This document shows positions 1-7,318 of a stretch of DNA of 38,249 nucleotides, in pieces. This stretch comes from Alistipes sp. Lineage in GTDB: Bacteria > Bacteroidota > Bacteroidia > Bacteroidales > Rikenellaceae. Position 1 is the first letter of the stretch, and every line of letters begins with the position of its first letter. The notes under the pieces were generated by a model that saw only the letters and a program-made list of their open reading frames with translations, was not told the DNA's origin and did not search any database. Location: assembly GCA_017560425.1 (NCBI GenBank), contig JAFZEX010000012.1:1-38249 (forward strand). Direction: 5' to 3'. The position numbers and the translations under genes were made by a program.

Positions 1-2
1 AT

Positions 3-32
3 AAAGGGTCATAATCCTCTTGTGACCCTTTT
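3..32 (+). terminator. Intrinsic terminator of a gene lying left of the window
   Basis: A perfect 9-bp stem (AAAGGGTCA at 3-11 with TGACCCTTT at 23-31) encloses an 11-nt loop, and its 3' arm runs into a short T tract. It would terminate plus-strand transcription entering from outside the window. It could work in both directions because the 5' side also carries A residues. Confidence 0.6.
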
Positions 33-59
33 CTGCCCCTTCTGCCCCTGTAATTAGCG

Positions 60-175
60 CAAGGATAGGGAGTTTAGAGAGTTTAAGGAGTTTAGGGAGG
101 AGCGCTATCATCACAAACTATCCCTAAATTCACTATACTCCCTAATTTCCCTACATTCACTCTCGCTTTGCCCCT
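60..175. repeat. Period-9 purine/pyrimidine inverted tandem array, block 1
   Basis: From about 66 to 100 the plus strand repeats a degenerate purine-rich 9-mer (GAGTTTAGA, GAGTTTAAG and similar). From about 118 to 170 it repeats the pyrimidine-rich counterpart (TCCCTAAAT, TCCCTAATT and similar). The two arms are imperfectly complementary and could fold back. The linker contains GCGCTATCATCA (102-113), which is the reverse complement of a module seen at 9357-9368 and 29900-29911. No gene is supported here; the small ORF at 92-319 merely crosses this array and the neighbouring element. Confidence 0.75.
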
Positions 176-199
176 GCCCCCCATCACTAAGCGCACTAA

Positions 200-326
200 A
201 TTTGTTGTTAGAAGGGTGCCGAGTGCTACACTCGGCAAAAATCCCGACGATGGGCTGTACTTGAAGTACTGCTCATTGTCGGGATTTTTTGTTAGGGGCC
301 GCAATCGACCCCTTATCACAACAAAT
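200..326 (-). repeat. Stop-anchored GTAC-cap cruciform element, copy 1 (type III)
   Basis: This copy is read on the minus strand, the strand of the Omp85-like gene it follows. Its first bases overlap that gene's TAA stop (TAATTTGTTGTGATAAG), and it ends CTTCTAACAACAAAT. Internally there is a GGGGTC..GGCCCC local hairpin, a long stem (TCCCGACAATGAGC against GCCCATCGTCGGGA) capped by GTAC-TTCAA-GTAC, and a second small hairpin (GCCGAGTG/CACTCGGC). T runs beside the main stem suggest it may also terminate transcription. Confidence 0.85.
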
Positions 327-1801
327 TAGAAGAGGAAGCCGGTGTTAATATAGAAAGCACCATTGCCATCCTGATTCTTTATCACAGGGTTCTTGCTGAA
401 CTTGCTCACAGGCAAGCCATACTCGAATGCCACGATGAAGTTCTGATTCATGATGAAGCGCAAGCCACCACCAACGCTGATGTGTGGGCGGTCGGCTGCT
501 GCACCCTGCGCCATATACTCGTCGTACGACTTGCGATACTGCTCGTCGCCCTTGAAGCTCATGTCGTACTCCTTGGTCACCATCGTACCGTCGCTAAATA
601 CGTTAAGTCCGAAGGCGATATTCTGATTCCATAGCTTGAAATTCACAAATCGCCAGCGTAGTTCTACGTTGTACGATGCCATGTCGAGGCCCTGCACACG
701 GTTGCGCATGATGCCACGTATTGTGCGGTAGCCACCCATGCCGTCACGGTCGTATGACTGACCTACGGTGGTGATGTATGGCAATACGTAGTATGGTGCC
801 TTGTTGCCAAACGTGCCCTCATAGTTCAGGCGGTAAGCGAATGTTAGGATGTCGTTCTTAACGATAGGCACATAGTGGCGGAATGTTAGCGAGTAGCGGT
901 AGTATGGGTTTGTTGTGCCGAGCCACTTAGGTGCGAGCATGAGGTGACCCTCTGCCCATATGCCACGTGTTGGAGCACCCTCCTTGTCGCGTGTGTCGTA
1001 CAACAGGCCGAGGCGCACGGTAGAGTTGATGCCGCCCCATGCCTCCTCCTCAGAGATTATGCCCCACTTGCGATATAGGTCAAATATGGGCTCCTCGAAG
1101 TTTGCAGCTGTCGGGTCGGTTGGGAACTTTTTGTACTCCTCCTTGTTTTTGTTGATCTTGTCGAAGTTGAGCGCCTGCTTGTTGTCGTAGCCCTGCTTGA
1201 AGTAGCTGAAGTGGTAGCCCGCCTCCCAGAATAACTTCTTATTCCAGATGTTACCCACAAAGTCGGTCTTGGCGAGTAGGGCGATGCGGTTGATGCGATA
1301 CTTAGGCGTGTAGATGAAGTTCTCAGTGTTCTGCTTATCCTTGCCAAATGCCACTGCCTCGTGGTTGTAGTGTGCACGGTAGCCGTTGAAGCCGTAGAAG
1401 TCCATCGCCTTGTCGTTGGTGAGCGTCACGGCTGACGACCAGCGCACGCCAGGGATAAGCGTCTTGTTGTCGTACGACACTACAAAGAGCTGTGAGCCCT
1501 TGGTGAAGAACGATGCCTCGAAGTACCAGTGCTGGCGAGGGTTAGGATATGTAGAGCCATCGCCAAAGTCGTAGATGTTAAGAAGAGCACCGAGCTGGAA
1601 GCCCTTATCTGCGTCGAAGGCCACGGCAGGCAGAGGGCCGAAGTTGTAGCCGGTCTTGATAATCTCGCCGTTCTCGTTGTATTGTACCTCCTTCTTCTTT
1701 TTTGTCTCCTTTGCGGGCTCATCGTTTGTTACAACCTGAGCCGATAGTGTTGGTAGACATAGCGCCACCAACGCCATAATAGCGATAAGTCGTAGTCTCA
1801 T
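326..1801 (-). CDS. Omp85/BamA-superfamily outer-membrane barrel (surface antigen D15-like)
   Basis: The 491-aa protein starts with a signal peptide (about residues 1-21, cleavage after ...LSA). A Lys-rich linker follows, then a body dense in alternating aromatic beta-strands ending in Phe (NTGFLF), as expected for an outer-membrane barrel. The stretch GGYRTIRGI near residues 355-363 matches the RGF/RGY lid-lock motif of the Omp85 C-terminal barrel (PF01103 type). I see no room for POTRA domains, so it is a barrel-only member rather than BamA itself. It follows the acyltransferase by 7 bp and is probably the last gene of a three-gene operon. A role in exporting or inserting a lipid or protein is inference. 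Its stop codon is shared with a cruciform element. Confidence 0.8.
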   Translation of the reverse strand: MRLRLIAIMALVALCLPTLSAQVVTNDEPAKETKKKKEVQYNENGEIIKTGYNFGPLPAVAFDADKGFQLGALLNIYDFGDGSTYPNPRQHWYFEASFFTKGSQLFVVSYDNKTLIPGVRWSSAVTLTNDKAMDFYGFNGYRAHYNHEAVAFGKDKQNTENFIYTPKYRINRIALLAKTDFVGNIWNKKLFWEAGYHFSYFKQGYDNKQALNFDKINKNKEEYKKFPTDPTAANFEEPIFDLYRKWGIISEEEAWGGINSTVRLGLLYDTRDKEGAPTRGIWAEGHLMLAPKWLGTTNPYYRYSLTFRHYVPIVKNDILTFAYRLNYEGTFGNKAPYYVLPYITTVGQSYDRDGMGGYRTIRGIMRNRVQGLDMASYNVELRWRFVNFKLWNQNIAFGLNVFSDGTMVTKEYDMSFKGDEQYRKSYDEYMAQGAAADRPHISVGGGLRFIMNQNFIVAFEYGLPVSKFSKNPVIKNQDGNGAFYINTGFLF

Positions 1802-1808
1802 ATCTAAA

Positions 1809-3137
1809 CTATTGGTTAAATATTAGCTGCTGAATGCGTGCGTAGTAGCCACGTAGCTCCTTATTTAGGTGGAGCTTGATGTCGGAGCGTAGGATACGCA
1901 CTAAGCGGTAGATCTCGTGCGCAATGATTGGCGCAGGGAGTATCGCAAGGGTTAGTGGTAGTGCCCACTGCCATGGTAGGAAGGCGTATGCTAGTGCAGA
2001 GTATATTATCATGAGTATAGGCCACATGATAAGGTTGATGAAGTAGCGCACCGAGTTGCGGAAGGCGTAGTCCTTCAGCTTCTTGAATATTGCCTTACAC
2101 GTAAATGTCATTGGCAGCGAGAGTATCGACGCTGGAATGGTGTAGGGTAGCGACACGATAAATAGCAGACGGCGAAGTATGCGCACTATGGTGTGGTGGC
2201 GCACAAATACCGACGATACGCTGATGCGCTCCGCCTTGCGTAGTGCCGATGCCTTGTTGCCAAGCTCGATAAGCTCGTCGTAGGTTGCCTTATCGTTCTG
2301 CTCAATTTCTGCTATGCGCTCGAGTGTTCTGTTGTTTGCCTCGAAGTGGGCATCAAGGCCACGTAGCTTGCGGTTGTTCTCACGCAGCTTGCGCACCTGG
2401 GTACGCACCACAGCGGCACATATGTCGTACTTAGCGTCGTAGTTCTCGTCGTTAGGAATGTAGAATATCGCCTCCTTCATTCTCTCGTCGAGCTGCTCCT
2501 TCATCAGGTTGATTAGCTCGGCATGGCTTAGGTCTGAGTGCTCTGCCACCACGTTACCTACGTTGATAGGGTCGCCAATGGCAACACGTGCTGTTGAGCG
2601 GAAGCGGAAGAAGTTGCCGTAGCGAAGACCCACGGGAACGATGTATAGAGGCATGTCGGGCATGAGCTCCTGCGCCTGAAGGGCGATGCGGAAGATGCCC
2701 TTAGAGAGTGGTAGTGTCGAGTATTTCGCCTGGTGTGTGCCCTCAGGGAAGATGCAGAAGGGCACTCTGTCACGCAATACGTCTACCGCCTTCTCTATTG
2801 TCTCGTTGTTCTTGCGCACCTCGTCGATGCCGTCACGCATGCGCATGATAGGCATGATCTTGAGGAAGGTCAATATCTTGGCAAGCTTAGGGTTGCGGAA
2901 GATGTCGGCACGTGCCACATAGACCTTTGGTTTGCGGTCGAGCGCAAGAATTACCATCGCATCCATTAGGGCGTTGGTGTGGTTGGGTGCATATATCACA
3001 GCACCATCTTGAGGTATGCGCTCACGACCTACATACTTGATTGTGCGGTATGATAGCTTTAGTACAAGGTCGGTGTAGTATCGCAAAAAGCTATAAAAAA
3101 AGTCGTAGTCCTGTATCTTCTTAGTACGCTTTGCCAT
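1809..3137 (-). CDS. PlsC-like membrane acyltransferase (1-acylglycerol-3-phosphate acyltransferase family)
   Basis: The protein is 442 aa. The acyltransferase signature is visible: NHTNALMD at residues 52-59 (a His/Asp catalytic pair with five residues between, a spacing variant of HX4D) and FPEGTH near residue 134. The family transfers an acyl chain from acyl-ACP or acyl-CoA to a lysophospholipid or related acceptor at the inner membrane. After the catalytic domain there is a charged, probably helical stretch (about 210-310) and then several hydrophobic segments (about 330-410), so the protein is much longer than typical PlsC (about 240 aa). It lies 24 bp after the transporter gene and 7 bp before the Omp85-like gene, suggesting envelope lipid remodelling. 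The exact acceptor is unknown. Confidence 0.8.
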   Translation of the reverse strand: MAKRTKKIQDYDFFYSFLRYYTDLVLKLSYRTIKYVGRERIPQDGAVIYAPNHTNALMDAMVILALDRKPKVYVARADIFRNPKLAKILTFLKIMPIMRMRDGIDEVRKNNETIEKAVDVLRDRVPFCIFPEGTHQAKYSTLPLSKGIFRIALQAQELMPDMPLYIVPVGLRYGNFFRFRSTARVAIGDPINVGNVVAEHSDLSHAELINLMKEQLDERMKEAIFYIPNDENYDAKYDICAAVVRTQVRKLRENNRKLRGLDAHFEANNRTLERIAEIEQNDKATYDELIELGNKASALRKAERISVSSVFVRHHTIVRILRRLLFIVSLPYTIPASILSLPMTFTCKAIFKKLKDYAFRNSVRYFINLIMWPILMIIYSALAYAFLPWQWALPLTLAILPAPIIAHEIYRLVRILRSDIKLHLNKELRGYYARIQQLIFNQ

Positions 3138-3161
3138 AATCTGCCAATGTTTTTAAGAACC

Positions 3162-4130
3162 CTATTCGAGCTTTCTGCGCTTGAAGATCGATGCCACGGT
3201 AAGACCCGATACGATGTGCCAAATACCCCAAAGGGCAGCGATAAGCACCATGCCTGTCATGTCGGTCCAGATGTTAGGATCGAAGATGCGGCTGTTGAAC
3301 AAGAGCGCAAGGCCGAGGCCCGAGTTCTGAATACCTGTCTCGATGGTTAGTGAGCGTAGGTCACGCTCTGGGGCCTTCACCAACTTACCCACTAAGAAGC
3401 CTGTGCCGAGCACCGTAGCGTTGTGGATAACAACCAACAAGAGCACAGTGAGGATAGCCAAGTATACCTCCCACTTAACCTCAAGGCCGCTGAGCACCTG
3501 TGTGAGCGACACAGCCACCATGCCCATGAACAATATGAGCGAGAGGATCTGTGCTGGCTTCTCGAGGGCCTTAGCTAACTTTGGAAGGTAGCGTGACACG
3601 AGAATACCGAGGATAATCGGAATACCCAACAAGATGACAATCTGCTGAAGCATCTCGGGGAATGGAATCTCGAGTGTAGGAATGTCGTTGTGCACCGATG
3701 CATACTTGCAATAGAGTGTGCCCCACAACCAGAAGTTGAATGGTGTAACAAAGGGCGATGCGATGGTAGATATCGCTGTCATCGACACCGATAGCTCGAT
3801 GTTACCCTTAGCAAGCGACGACATAAAGTTTGAGATGTTGCCACCAGGGCACGATGCAACGAGTAGCATGCCGATAGCAACGATAGGCGTAATCACAGGG
3901 TTGAGCAGAAGAACAAGTAGGAATGTTGCCAAAGGAAGACCTATCCACTGCAACAAAAGACCTGTGATAACAGACTTAGGATTCTTAAACACATCTTTGA
4001 ATGTCTCAACCCTAATGCCGAGCGCCACGCCAAACATTACAAATGCAAGAATGATGTTCACCAAAAACATCTCGCCCGAACCAAGGTCGATCTCGCCAAA
4101 GTTCTTAAGGCCAATCAAAATCTCCTTCAT
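3162..4130 (-). CDS. Bile acid:sodium symporter (BASS/SBF) family transporter
   Basis: This 322-aa protein is almost entirely hydrophobic, with about nine to ten membrane segments. The stretch around residues 93-115 (SCPGGNISNFMSSLAKGN) is the Gly/Asn-rich region typical of the SBF family (PF01758), where the Na+ and substrate sites sit. Members move bile acids, pantoate or other organic anions with Na+; the substrate here cannot be told from sequence. It heads an apparent operon with the acyltransferase and Omp85-like genes. A Na+-coupled carrier would be powered by the NQR pump encoded further along, which is inference. Confidence 0.85.
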   Translation of the reverse strand: MKEILIGLKNFGEIDLGSGEMFLVNIILAFVMFGVALGIRVETFKDVFKNPKSVITGLLLQWIGLPLATFLLVLLLNPVITPIVAIGMLLVASCPGGNISNFMSSLAKGNIELSVSMTAISTIASPFVTPFNFWLWGTLYCKYASVHNDIPTLEIPFPEMLQQIVILLGIPIILGILVSRYLPKLAKALEKPAQILSLILFMGMVAVSLTQVLSGLEVKWEVYLAILTVLLLVVIHNATVLGTGFLVGKLVKAPERDLRSLTIETGIQNSGLGLALLFNSRIFDPNIWTDMTGMVLIAALWGIWHIVSGLTVASIFKRRKLE

Positions 4131-4237
4131 AAAATAAATTTTCGCACCCCATCGTCGGGGTATGTTGGGTTAGTTTTTACTGCACAAGAGTCGTTCGAAA
4201 CAACAACTCTCTAAGAGTTGAAAAGAACTTCAATTCA

Positions 4238-4245
4238 CAAATATA
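4238..4245 (-). promoter_or_regulatory. Probable -7 box for the BASS operon
   Basis: On the minus strand this reads TATATTTG, a perfect TAnnTTTG Bacteroidota -7 element, about 108 bp upstream of the BASS start codon. I do not see a good TTTG -33 element at the expected spacing. Confidence 0.45.
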
Positions 4246-4370
4246 GGCAATTTATATTAAAAAAATCTTCTTTTGTGGACAAAATAATATATTTTAAGTA
4301 CAAATACTTATTCTTTGCGTGCGATGCTAAGAGAATGACCAGCGAGAGAATAACTTTAAAACAAAAGCAC

Positions 4371-4378
4371 TATCTTTG
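4371..4378 (+). promoter_or_regulatory. Probable -7 box for the DUF819 gene
   Basis: TATCTTTG matches TAnnTTTG exactly and lies 23 bp before the start codon at 4402, which would give a very short leader. The -33 region is not clear. The interval 4131-4400 is otherwise AT-rich, divergent-promoter DNA without a gene. Confidence 0.55.
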
Positions 4379-4401
4379 TAAACAATTATCTAAATAACGT
4401 C

Positions 4402-5571
4402 ATGGAAATAGTTAATTCCGCACTACTAACTCTTATATTTTGCCTCGCGCCAGCCCTCGTTTTGTGGCTCTGTCAGCGTGTGTCGCTGCTTAATAAACTT
4501 GGCCCTATCATGGTGCTCTACGGCTTGGGTATCCTCATCGGTAATATTGGTTGGAAACCAGAGCATATGCCCCTCGTGCAGGAGATAGCCACAAGTGCCA
4601 CAATACCCCTCGCAATCCCCATGATGCTCTTTGCATGCCGCTTCACGCTTAGCGAGGCGAGCCTCCAGCTGAAGGTCTGCATAAGTGGCTTCCTATCGGT
4701 GTTTTTGGCTATTGTCATCGGCTATATCTTCTTCGGTAAGCATATCTCCGAGGGTGCCGAGATTGGTGGTATAATGTCGGGAATGTATACGGGAGGCATG
4801 CTTAACGCCGCAGCCTTGCAGTCGATATTTAGGGTCGAGGAGCAGGCATATGTCATCATGTGCTCATACGATATTGTCATCTCGTTCCTCTACCTCGTGT
4901 TCTTGGTGTCGGTGGGCTACAAGCTATTCCGCAGGCTCTATGGCGAGAAGGCAAACATGAGGCTCTCGGCAGAGGAGCGTGCCGAGCTCGAACAGCAGAT
5001 CGAGGAGCATAACCGTAACCCCTACGAGGGTCTTTGGACCAAGGAGGGCATGCGTGAGCTCGGCAAGATTGTTGGCGTGACACTCCTTCTCGTGGCGCTC
5101 TCGGCAGCAAGCACCATTCCCTTTGCCAAGGAGTGGTTTATGGTGATATTTATCCTTGTGCTCAGCACGCTGGGTGTGGTGTGCTCATTTTTTAAGCCTA
5201 TACGCAACCTAAAACGTAGCTTCGACATAGGCATGTACCTTATATATATATTTAGTATAGCCATGGCATCTATGGCCGACTTCTCGAAGCTCGACCTCTC
5301 GGAGGGCGTAAATCAGATTATCTTCCTCTGCATTGCGGTCTTTGGCTCAACGCTTCTGCACGCCATCTTCTGCCGCATCATGCGTGTTGGTGCCGATGCT
5401 ATGGTCGCCTCGTCGGTGGCATTCATCAACTCACCTCCCTTCGTGCCCATGATGGTCGTTGCCATGAAGAACAAGAGTGTCCTTATCGTCGGCCTCGGCG
5501 CAGGTATTGTGGGCTATGCTCTCGGCAATCACTTCGGAGTGTTGATGGCCTCTCTTTTGAATTTGTTGTGA
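4402..5571 (+). CDS. DUF819-family integral membrane protein
   Basis: The 389-aa protein has about ten or more membrane segments with a charged cytoplasmic-type loop around residues 172-212. Overall pattern and motifs (GGMLNAAAL near residue 133, FINSPPFVPMM near 341, a Gly-rich GLGAGIVGYALGNHFG near the end) match DUF819/YjcL-type proteins, whose function is not established; a transport role is only inferred from topology. It is monocistronic with its own -7 box. The last codons (AAT TTG TTG TGA) are contributed by the cruciform repeat that follows, so both the C-terminus NLL and the stop codon come from the repeat. Confidence 0.75.
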   Translation: MEIVNSALLTLIFCLAPALVLWLCQRVSLLNKLGPIMVLYGLGILIGNIGWKPEHMPLVQEIATSATIPLAIPMMLFACRFTLSEASLQLKVCISGFLSVFLAIVIGYIFFGKHISEGAEIGGIMSGMYTGGMLNAAALQSIFRVEEQAYVIMCSYDIVISFLYLVFLVSVGYKLFRRLYGEKANMRLSAEERAELEQQIEEHNRNPYEGLWTKEGMRELGKIVGVTLLLVALSAASTIPFAKEWFMVIFILVLSTLGVVCSFFKPIRNLKRSFDIGMYLIYIFSIAMASMADFSKLDLSEGVNQIIFLCIAVFGSTLLHAIFCRIMRVGADAMVASSVAFINSPPFVPMMVVAMKNKSVLIVGLGAGIVGYALGNHFGVLMASLLNLL

Positions 5572-5688
5572 TAAGGGGTCATCTTTGACCTATCCCAAAA
5601 AGTTGAGCACCCGAGGCTGTACTACTTGTACTATCCTCGGGTGCTCACTTTTGCGATAAGCCAAATCTAACCCCTTCTAACAACAAAT
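5561..5688 (+). repeat. Stop-anchored GTAC-cap cruciform element, copy 2 (type II)
   Basis: It runs from ATTTGTTGTGATAAGG to CTTCTAACAACAAAT. The outer arms pair (AAGGGGT with ACCCCTT), and the main stem pairs GAGCACCCGAGG with CCTCGGGTGCTC under the cap GTAC-TACTT-GTAC. The upstream gene terminates inside the element. Downstream sequence TTAGTGCGCTGATTGAG is a boundary also found after copies 6 and 12 and, inverted, beside copy 1. Confidence 0.9.
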
Positions 5689-5699
5689 TAGTGCGCTGA

Positions 5700-5862
5700 T
5701 TGAGTTGGGCAGGGGCTGGGATAAATAGGATCGCTAACGCTTGATGGGTAACGCTTCGCTTGATGGGATAGATGGGGGCGCTTCGCTTGATGGGGAATTT
5801 CCCATTCGTCCCATTCGTCCCATTTGTCTCATTCGTCCCATCTCTCCCCATCGACCCTATCA
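5700..5862. repeat. Period-9 inverted tandem array, block 2
   Basis: A G-rich arm (about 5706-5796, containing three spaced copies related to GCTTCGCTTGATGGG) is followed at 5801-5854 by a clear 9-nt tandem repeat of CCCATTCGT and variants. The short minus-strand reading frame with repeated Thr-Asn-Gly across it is a by-product of the period being a multiple of three. No real gene is supported here. Confidence 0.75.
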
Positions 5863-5898
5863 AGACAGCATCTCCCTAAACTATCTCAGCGTCATAAA

Positions 5899-5953
5899 CA
5901 AAAAAAAGACGACCATTTGGTCGTCTGAAATTTTGCTCTATTTGCGGAGGGCA
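5899..5953 (-). pseudogene. tRNA-Ser 3'-end remnant with duplicated terminator (copy A)
   Basis: Positions 5899-5938 are almost identical to 6344-6382, the intrinsic terminator just downstream of the intact tRNA-Ser (hairpin AGACGACC/GGTCGTCT). Next to it, GCGGAGGGCA (5944-5953) equals the tRNA 3' acceptor end on the minus strand. Beyond this the match to the tRNA is lost. It looks like the leftover tail of a duplicated or disrupted tRNA gene. Confidence 0.6.
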
Positions 5954-6000
5954 GGATTGGCATCGCTACGCTCGCCCATCCAGTTTTACCATAATTAGCA

Positions 6001-6121
6001 AGCGTAATGTAATGCACCACTATGTTAGTGTTTTTCTTGCTATTAGCGTATTGCAAGTAAACATGCATACGCTAATAACAAAAAAAGACTCGCAACTGCG
6101 AGTCTTGCATTACATTACGCT
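6001..6121. repeat. Nested 121-bp palindrome between tRNA remnants
   Basis: A perfect 16-bp inverted repeat (AGCGTAATGTAATGCA at 6001-6016 and its complement at 6106-6121) encloses a second inverted repeat (TATTAGCGTA at 6041-6050 with TACGCTAATA at 6068-6077) and a terminator-like hairpin (6086-6105). Its right edge abuts tRNA remnant copy B. It may be a small insertion or a structured transcript; I cannot decide. Confidence 0.6.
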
Positions 6122-6146
6122 TGATGCGGAGGGCACTGGATTCGAA
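6080..6146 (-). pseudogene. tRNA-Ser 3'-end remnant with terminator (copy B)
   Basis: The 21 bases at 6126-6146 are identical to 6388-6408, the 3' end of the intact tRNA-Ser on the minus strand, covering acceptor strand and T-arm. The match stops in the T-loop. Downstream on the minus strand there is again a terminator hairpin (6086-6105, AGACTCGC/GCGAGTCT, then a T run). A GGGCG/CGCCC hairpin at about 6152-6165 could be a relic of a long variable arm. No complete tRNA can be folded. Confidence 0.6.
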
Positions 6147-6281
6147 GTGCAGGGCGTTTACGCCCAAACTAGCGGGGATACAAATGAAAAAGCGCAGACC
6201 TTTAGGTCGAGCAATAAATCGTTCTCCTATCCCCGCAACCAGCCTTAAGTGAGAGTCAGTGGCAACGCGCAAAATTTCATC

Positions 6282-6300
6282 ATCGCTTGCGATTTTTTTT
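6282..6300 (+). terminator. Plus-strand terminator hairpin without an obvious gene
   Basis: ATCGC-TT-GCGAT is followed by eight T residues. The preceding GCAAAATTTCA also precedes the tRNA-Ser terminator on the other strand, so this may be another terminator relic in inverted orientation. No transcribed gene ends here. Confidence 0.5.
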
Positions 6301-6348
6301 GTTGTGTGGTAGGGTAGAGCTTGCACTAATCTCTATCACACAACAAAA
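6297..6348. repeat. Short inverted repeat resembling the cruciform-element termini
   Basis: TTTTGTTGTGTGGTAG (6297-6312) pairs with CTATCACACAACAAAA (6333-6348) with one G/T mismatch. The arms resemble TTTGTTGTGATAAG of the cruciform family, but there is no GTAC cap, so it may be a deleted relative. Confidence 0.5.
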
Positions 6349-6372
6349 AAAGACGACCATTTGGTCGTCTGA
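6345..6372 (-). terminator. Intrinsic terminator of tRNA-Ser
   Basis: On the minus strand AGACGACC-AAAT-GGTCGTCT is followed by a run of T residues, 18 bp after the tRNA 3' end. The same hairpin is repeated at 5907-5926. Confidence 0.8.
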
Positions 6373-6388
6373 AATTTTGCTCAAAAAG

Positions 6389-6475
6389 CGGAGGGCACTG
6401 GATTCGAACCAGCGGATACCTTACGATATCGGCAGTTTAGCAAACTGCTGGTTTAAGCCACTCACCCAACCCTCC
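6389..6475 (-). tRNA. tRNA-Ser (anticodon GCU)
   Basis: The minus strand folds as an 87-nt class II tRNA. The acceptor pairs GGAGGGT with GCCCTCC and the discriminator base is G. The anticodon loop lies in CAGTTTGCTAAACTG with anticodon GCT, followed by a long variable arm and a T-arm (CTGG-TTCGAAT-CCAG). CCA is not encoded. It reads AGC/AGU serine codons. A strong promoter lies upstream and an intrinsic terminator downstream. Two partial copies of its 3' end lie 240-440 bp downstream. Confidence 0.95.
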
Positions 6476-6505
6476 TTAAACCATCTTTTTTGTAAAAGAG
6501 CGGTG

Positions 6506-6536
6506 CAAATATACAACTTATTTTCAAATGTGCAAA
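6506..6536 (-). promoter_or_regulatory. Promoter of tRNA-Ser
   Basis: On the minus strand TTTG (6533-6536) and TATATTTG (6506-6513) are separated by 19 bp, a perfect Bacteroidota sigma-70 promoter. The predicted start is about 25 nt before the mature tRNA 5' end. Confidence 0.75.
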
Positions 6537-6602
6537 ATTTTACTCTAAAATAATTCTTTTGCAACACTTATTTATTTAGTCGTAGTTTGCCGTAGTTCGT
6601 TA

Positions 6603-7133
6603 TTACTTGCCTATCTGTCGGAACATTTCCCACATGAGGATGCCTGCTGACACAGAGACATTTAGTGAGTGCTTGATGCCCACCTGTGGAATCTCGATAG
6701 CGCCATCAACAACATCGGCAATAGTCTGGTCTACGCCCTCAACCTCGTTGCCAAAAACGAGGGCATACTTGGTGTTAGGCTCTGCCACAAAGGTGTTGAG
6801 CATGGTCGAATTTTCGATCTGCTCGATAGCCAAGATGCGGTAGCCCTCCTTTCGTAGCTTCTCGACACACTCGAGGGTTGTGGGGTAGTATGACCATGCC
6901 ACGCTTAGCTCTGCACCGAGTGCCGTTTTGTGTATCTCTCGGTTAGGGGGTGTGCAGCTAATTCCGCATAGCGCAACGTGCTCAATACCAAAGGCATCGG
7001 CAGTGCGAAAGAATGAGCCTACGTTCTGCGCCGAGCGCACATTATCTAAGACCACCACTACGGGTAGTTTCTCCTGTTTTGCATACTCCTCGAGCGTTGG
7101 ACGACCAAGCTCCTCGTTTAGTAGTTTTCTCAT
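6603..7133 (-). CDS. TrmH-family (SPOUT) RNA 2'-O-methyltransferase
   Basis: The 176-aa product shows the three SPOUT motifs: N-x-GS-x-x-RTA in NVRSAQNVGSFFRT (residues 31-44), LVFGNEVEGV (about 128-137) and SLNVSVSAG (about 155-163). These form the trefoil-knot AdoMet site and dimer interface. Such enzymes 2'-O-methylate tRNA or rRNA riboses; the target is not clear. I chose the start at 7133 because the family begins near there and a -7 box (TACATTTG, 7175-7182 minus) lies inside the longer frame that opens at 7262. It is divergent from glnS. No clear terminator or cruciform element follows it. Confidence 0.85.
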   Translation of the reverse strand: MRKLLNEELGRPTLEEYAKQEKLPVVVVLDNVRSAQNVGSFFRTADAFGIEHVALCGISCTPPNREIHKTALGAELSVAWSYYPTTLECVEKLRKEGYRILAIEQIENSTMLNTFVAEPNTKYALVFGNEVEGVDQTIADVVDGAIEIPQVGIKHSLNVSVSAGILMWEMFRQIGK

Positions 7134-7174
7134 CTGTGAAATGCAGATATTAAGTTTTTTTATTATTTCGGCGA

Positions 7175-7182
7175 CAAATGTA
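7175..7182 (-). promoter_or_regulatory. Probable -7 box for the TrmH-family gene
   Basis: The minus strand reads TACATTTG, a perfect TAnnTTTG, giving a leader of about 35 nt to the start at 7133. The -33 element is weak. Confidence 0.5.
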
Positions 7183-7204
7183 CGAAAATATAAAATATTT
7201 TTGG

Positions 7205-7212
7205 TATTTTTG
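7205..7212 (+). promoter_or_regulatory. Possible -7 box for glnS
   Basis: TATTTTTG matches TAnnTTTG and lies 107 bp before the glnS start. No convincing -33 TTTG at 19-21 bp is seen, so this is tentative. Confidence 0.4.
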
Positions 7213-7318
7213 CAGTGATTTGTTTTTGTGGCATAGGCATATGTTGGCGCAGAGTGGCGCACGACAACTGCTATGAGTTGTGTCTGTAGAAAGATAAATA
7301 ATTGAAAACTATATAGTT

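Noticed and set aside
92-319. 75-aa minus-strand ORF
   Set aside because: It runs across a period-9 array and cruciform element copy 1, with no start signal or family resemblance.
4146-4161. ACCCC-ATCGTC-GGGGT hairpin before the BASS gene
   Set aside because: Short, no T run and close to the start codon; not enough to call a regulatory element.
5645-5863. 72-aa minus-strand ORF with repeated Thr-Asn-Gly
   Set aside because: The repeat is a translation of the 9-nt tandem array; there is no promoter and it overlaps element copy 2.
6165-6240. Possible second tRNA (GCGGGGATA ... TATCCCCGC)
   Set aside because: The 9-bp stem looks like an acceptor, but no correct anticodon arm or TTCGA T-loop can be folded between its arms.
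6072-6326. 84-aa minus-strand ORF in the tRNA region
   Set aside because: It translates tRNA-remnant and palindrome sequence; the same nucleotides are explained by the tRNA 3'-end copy.
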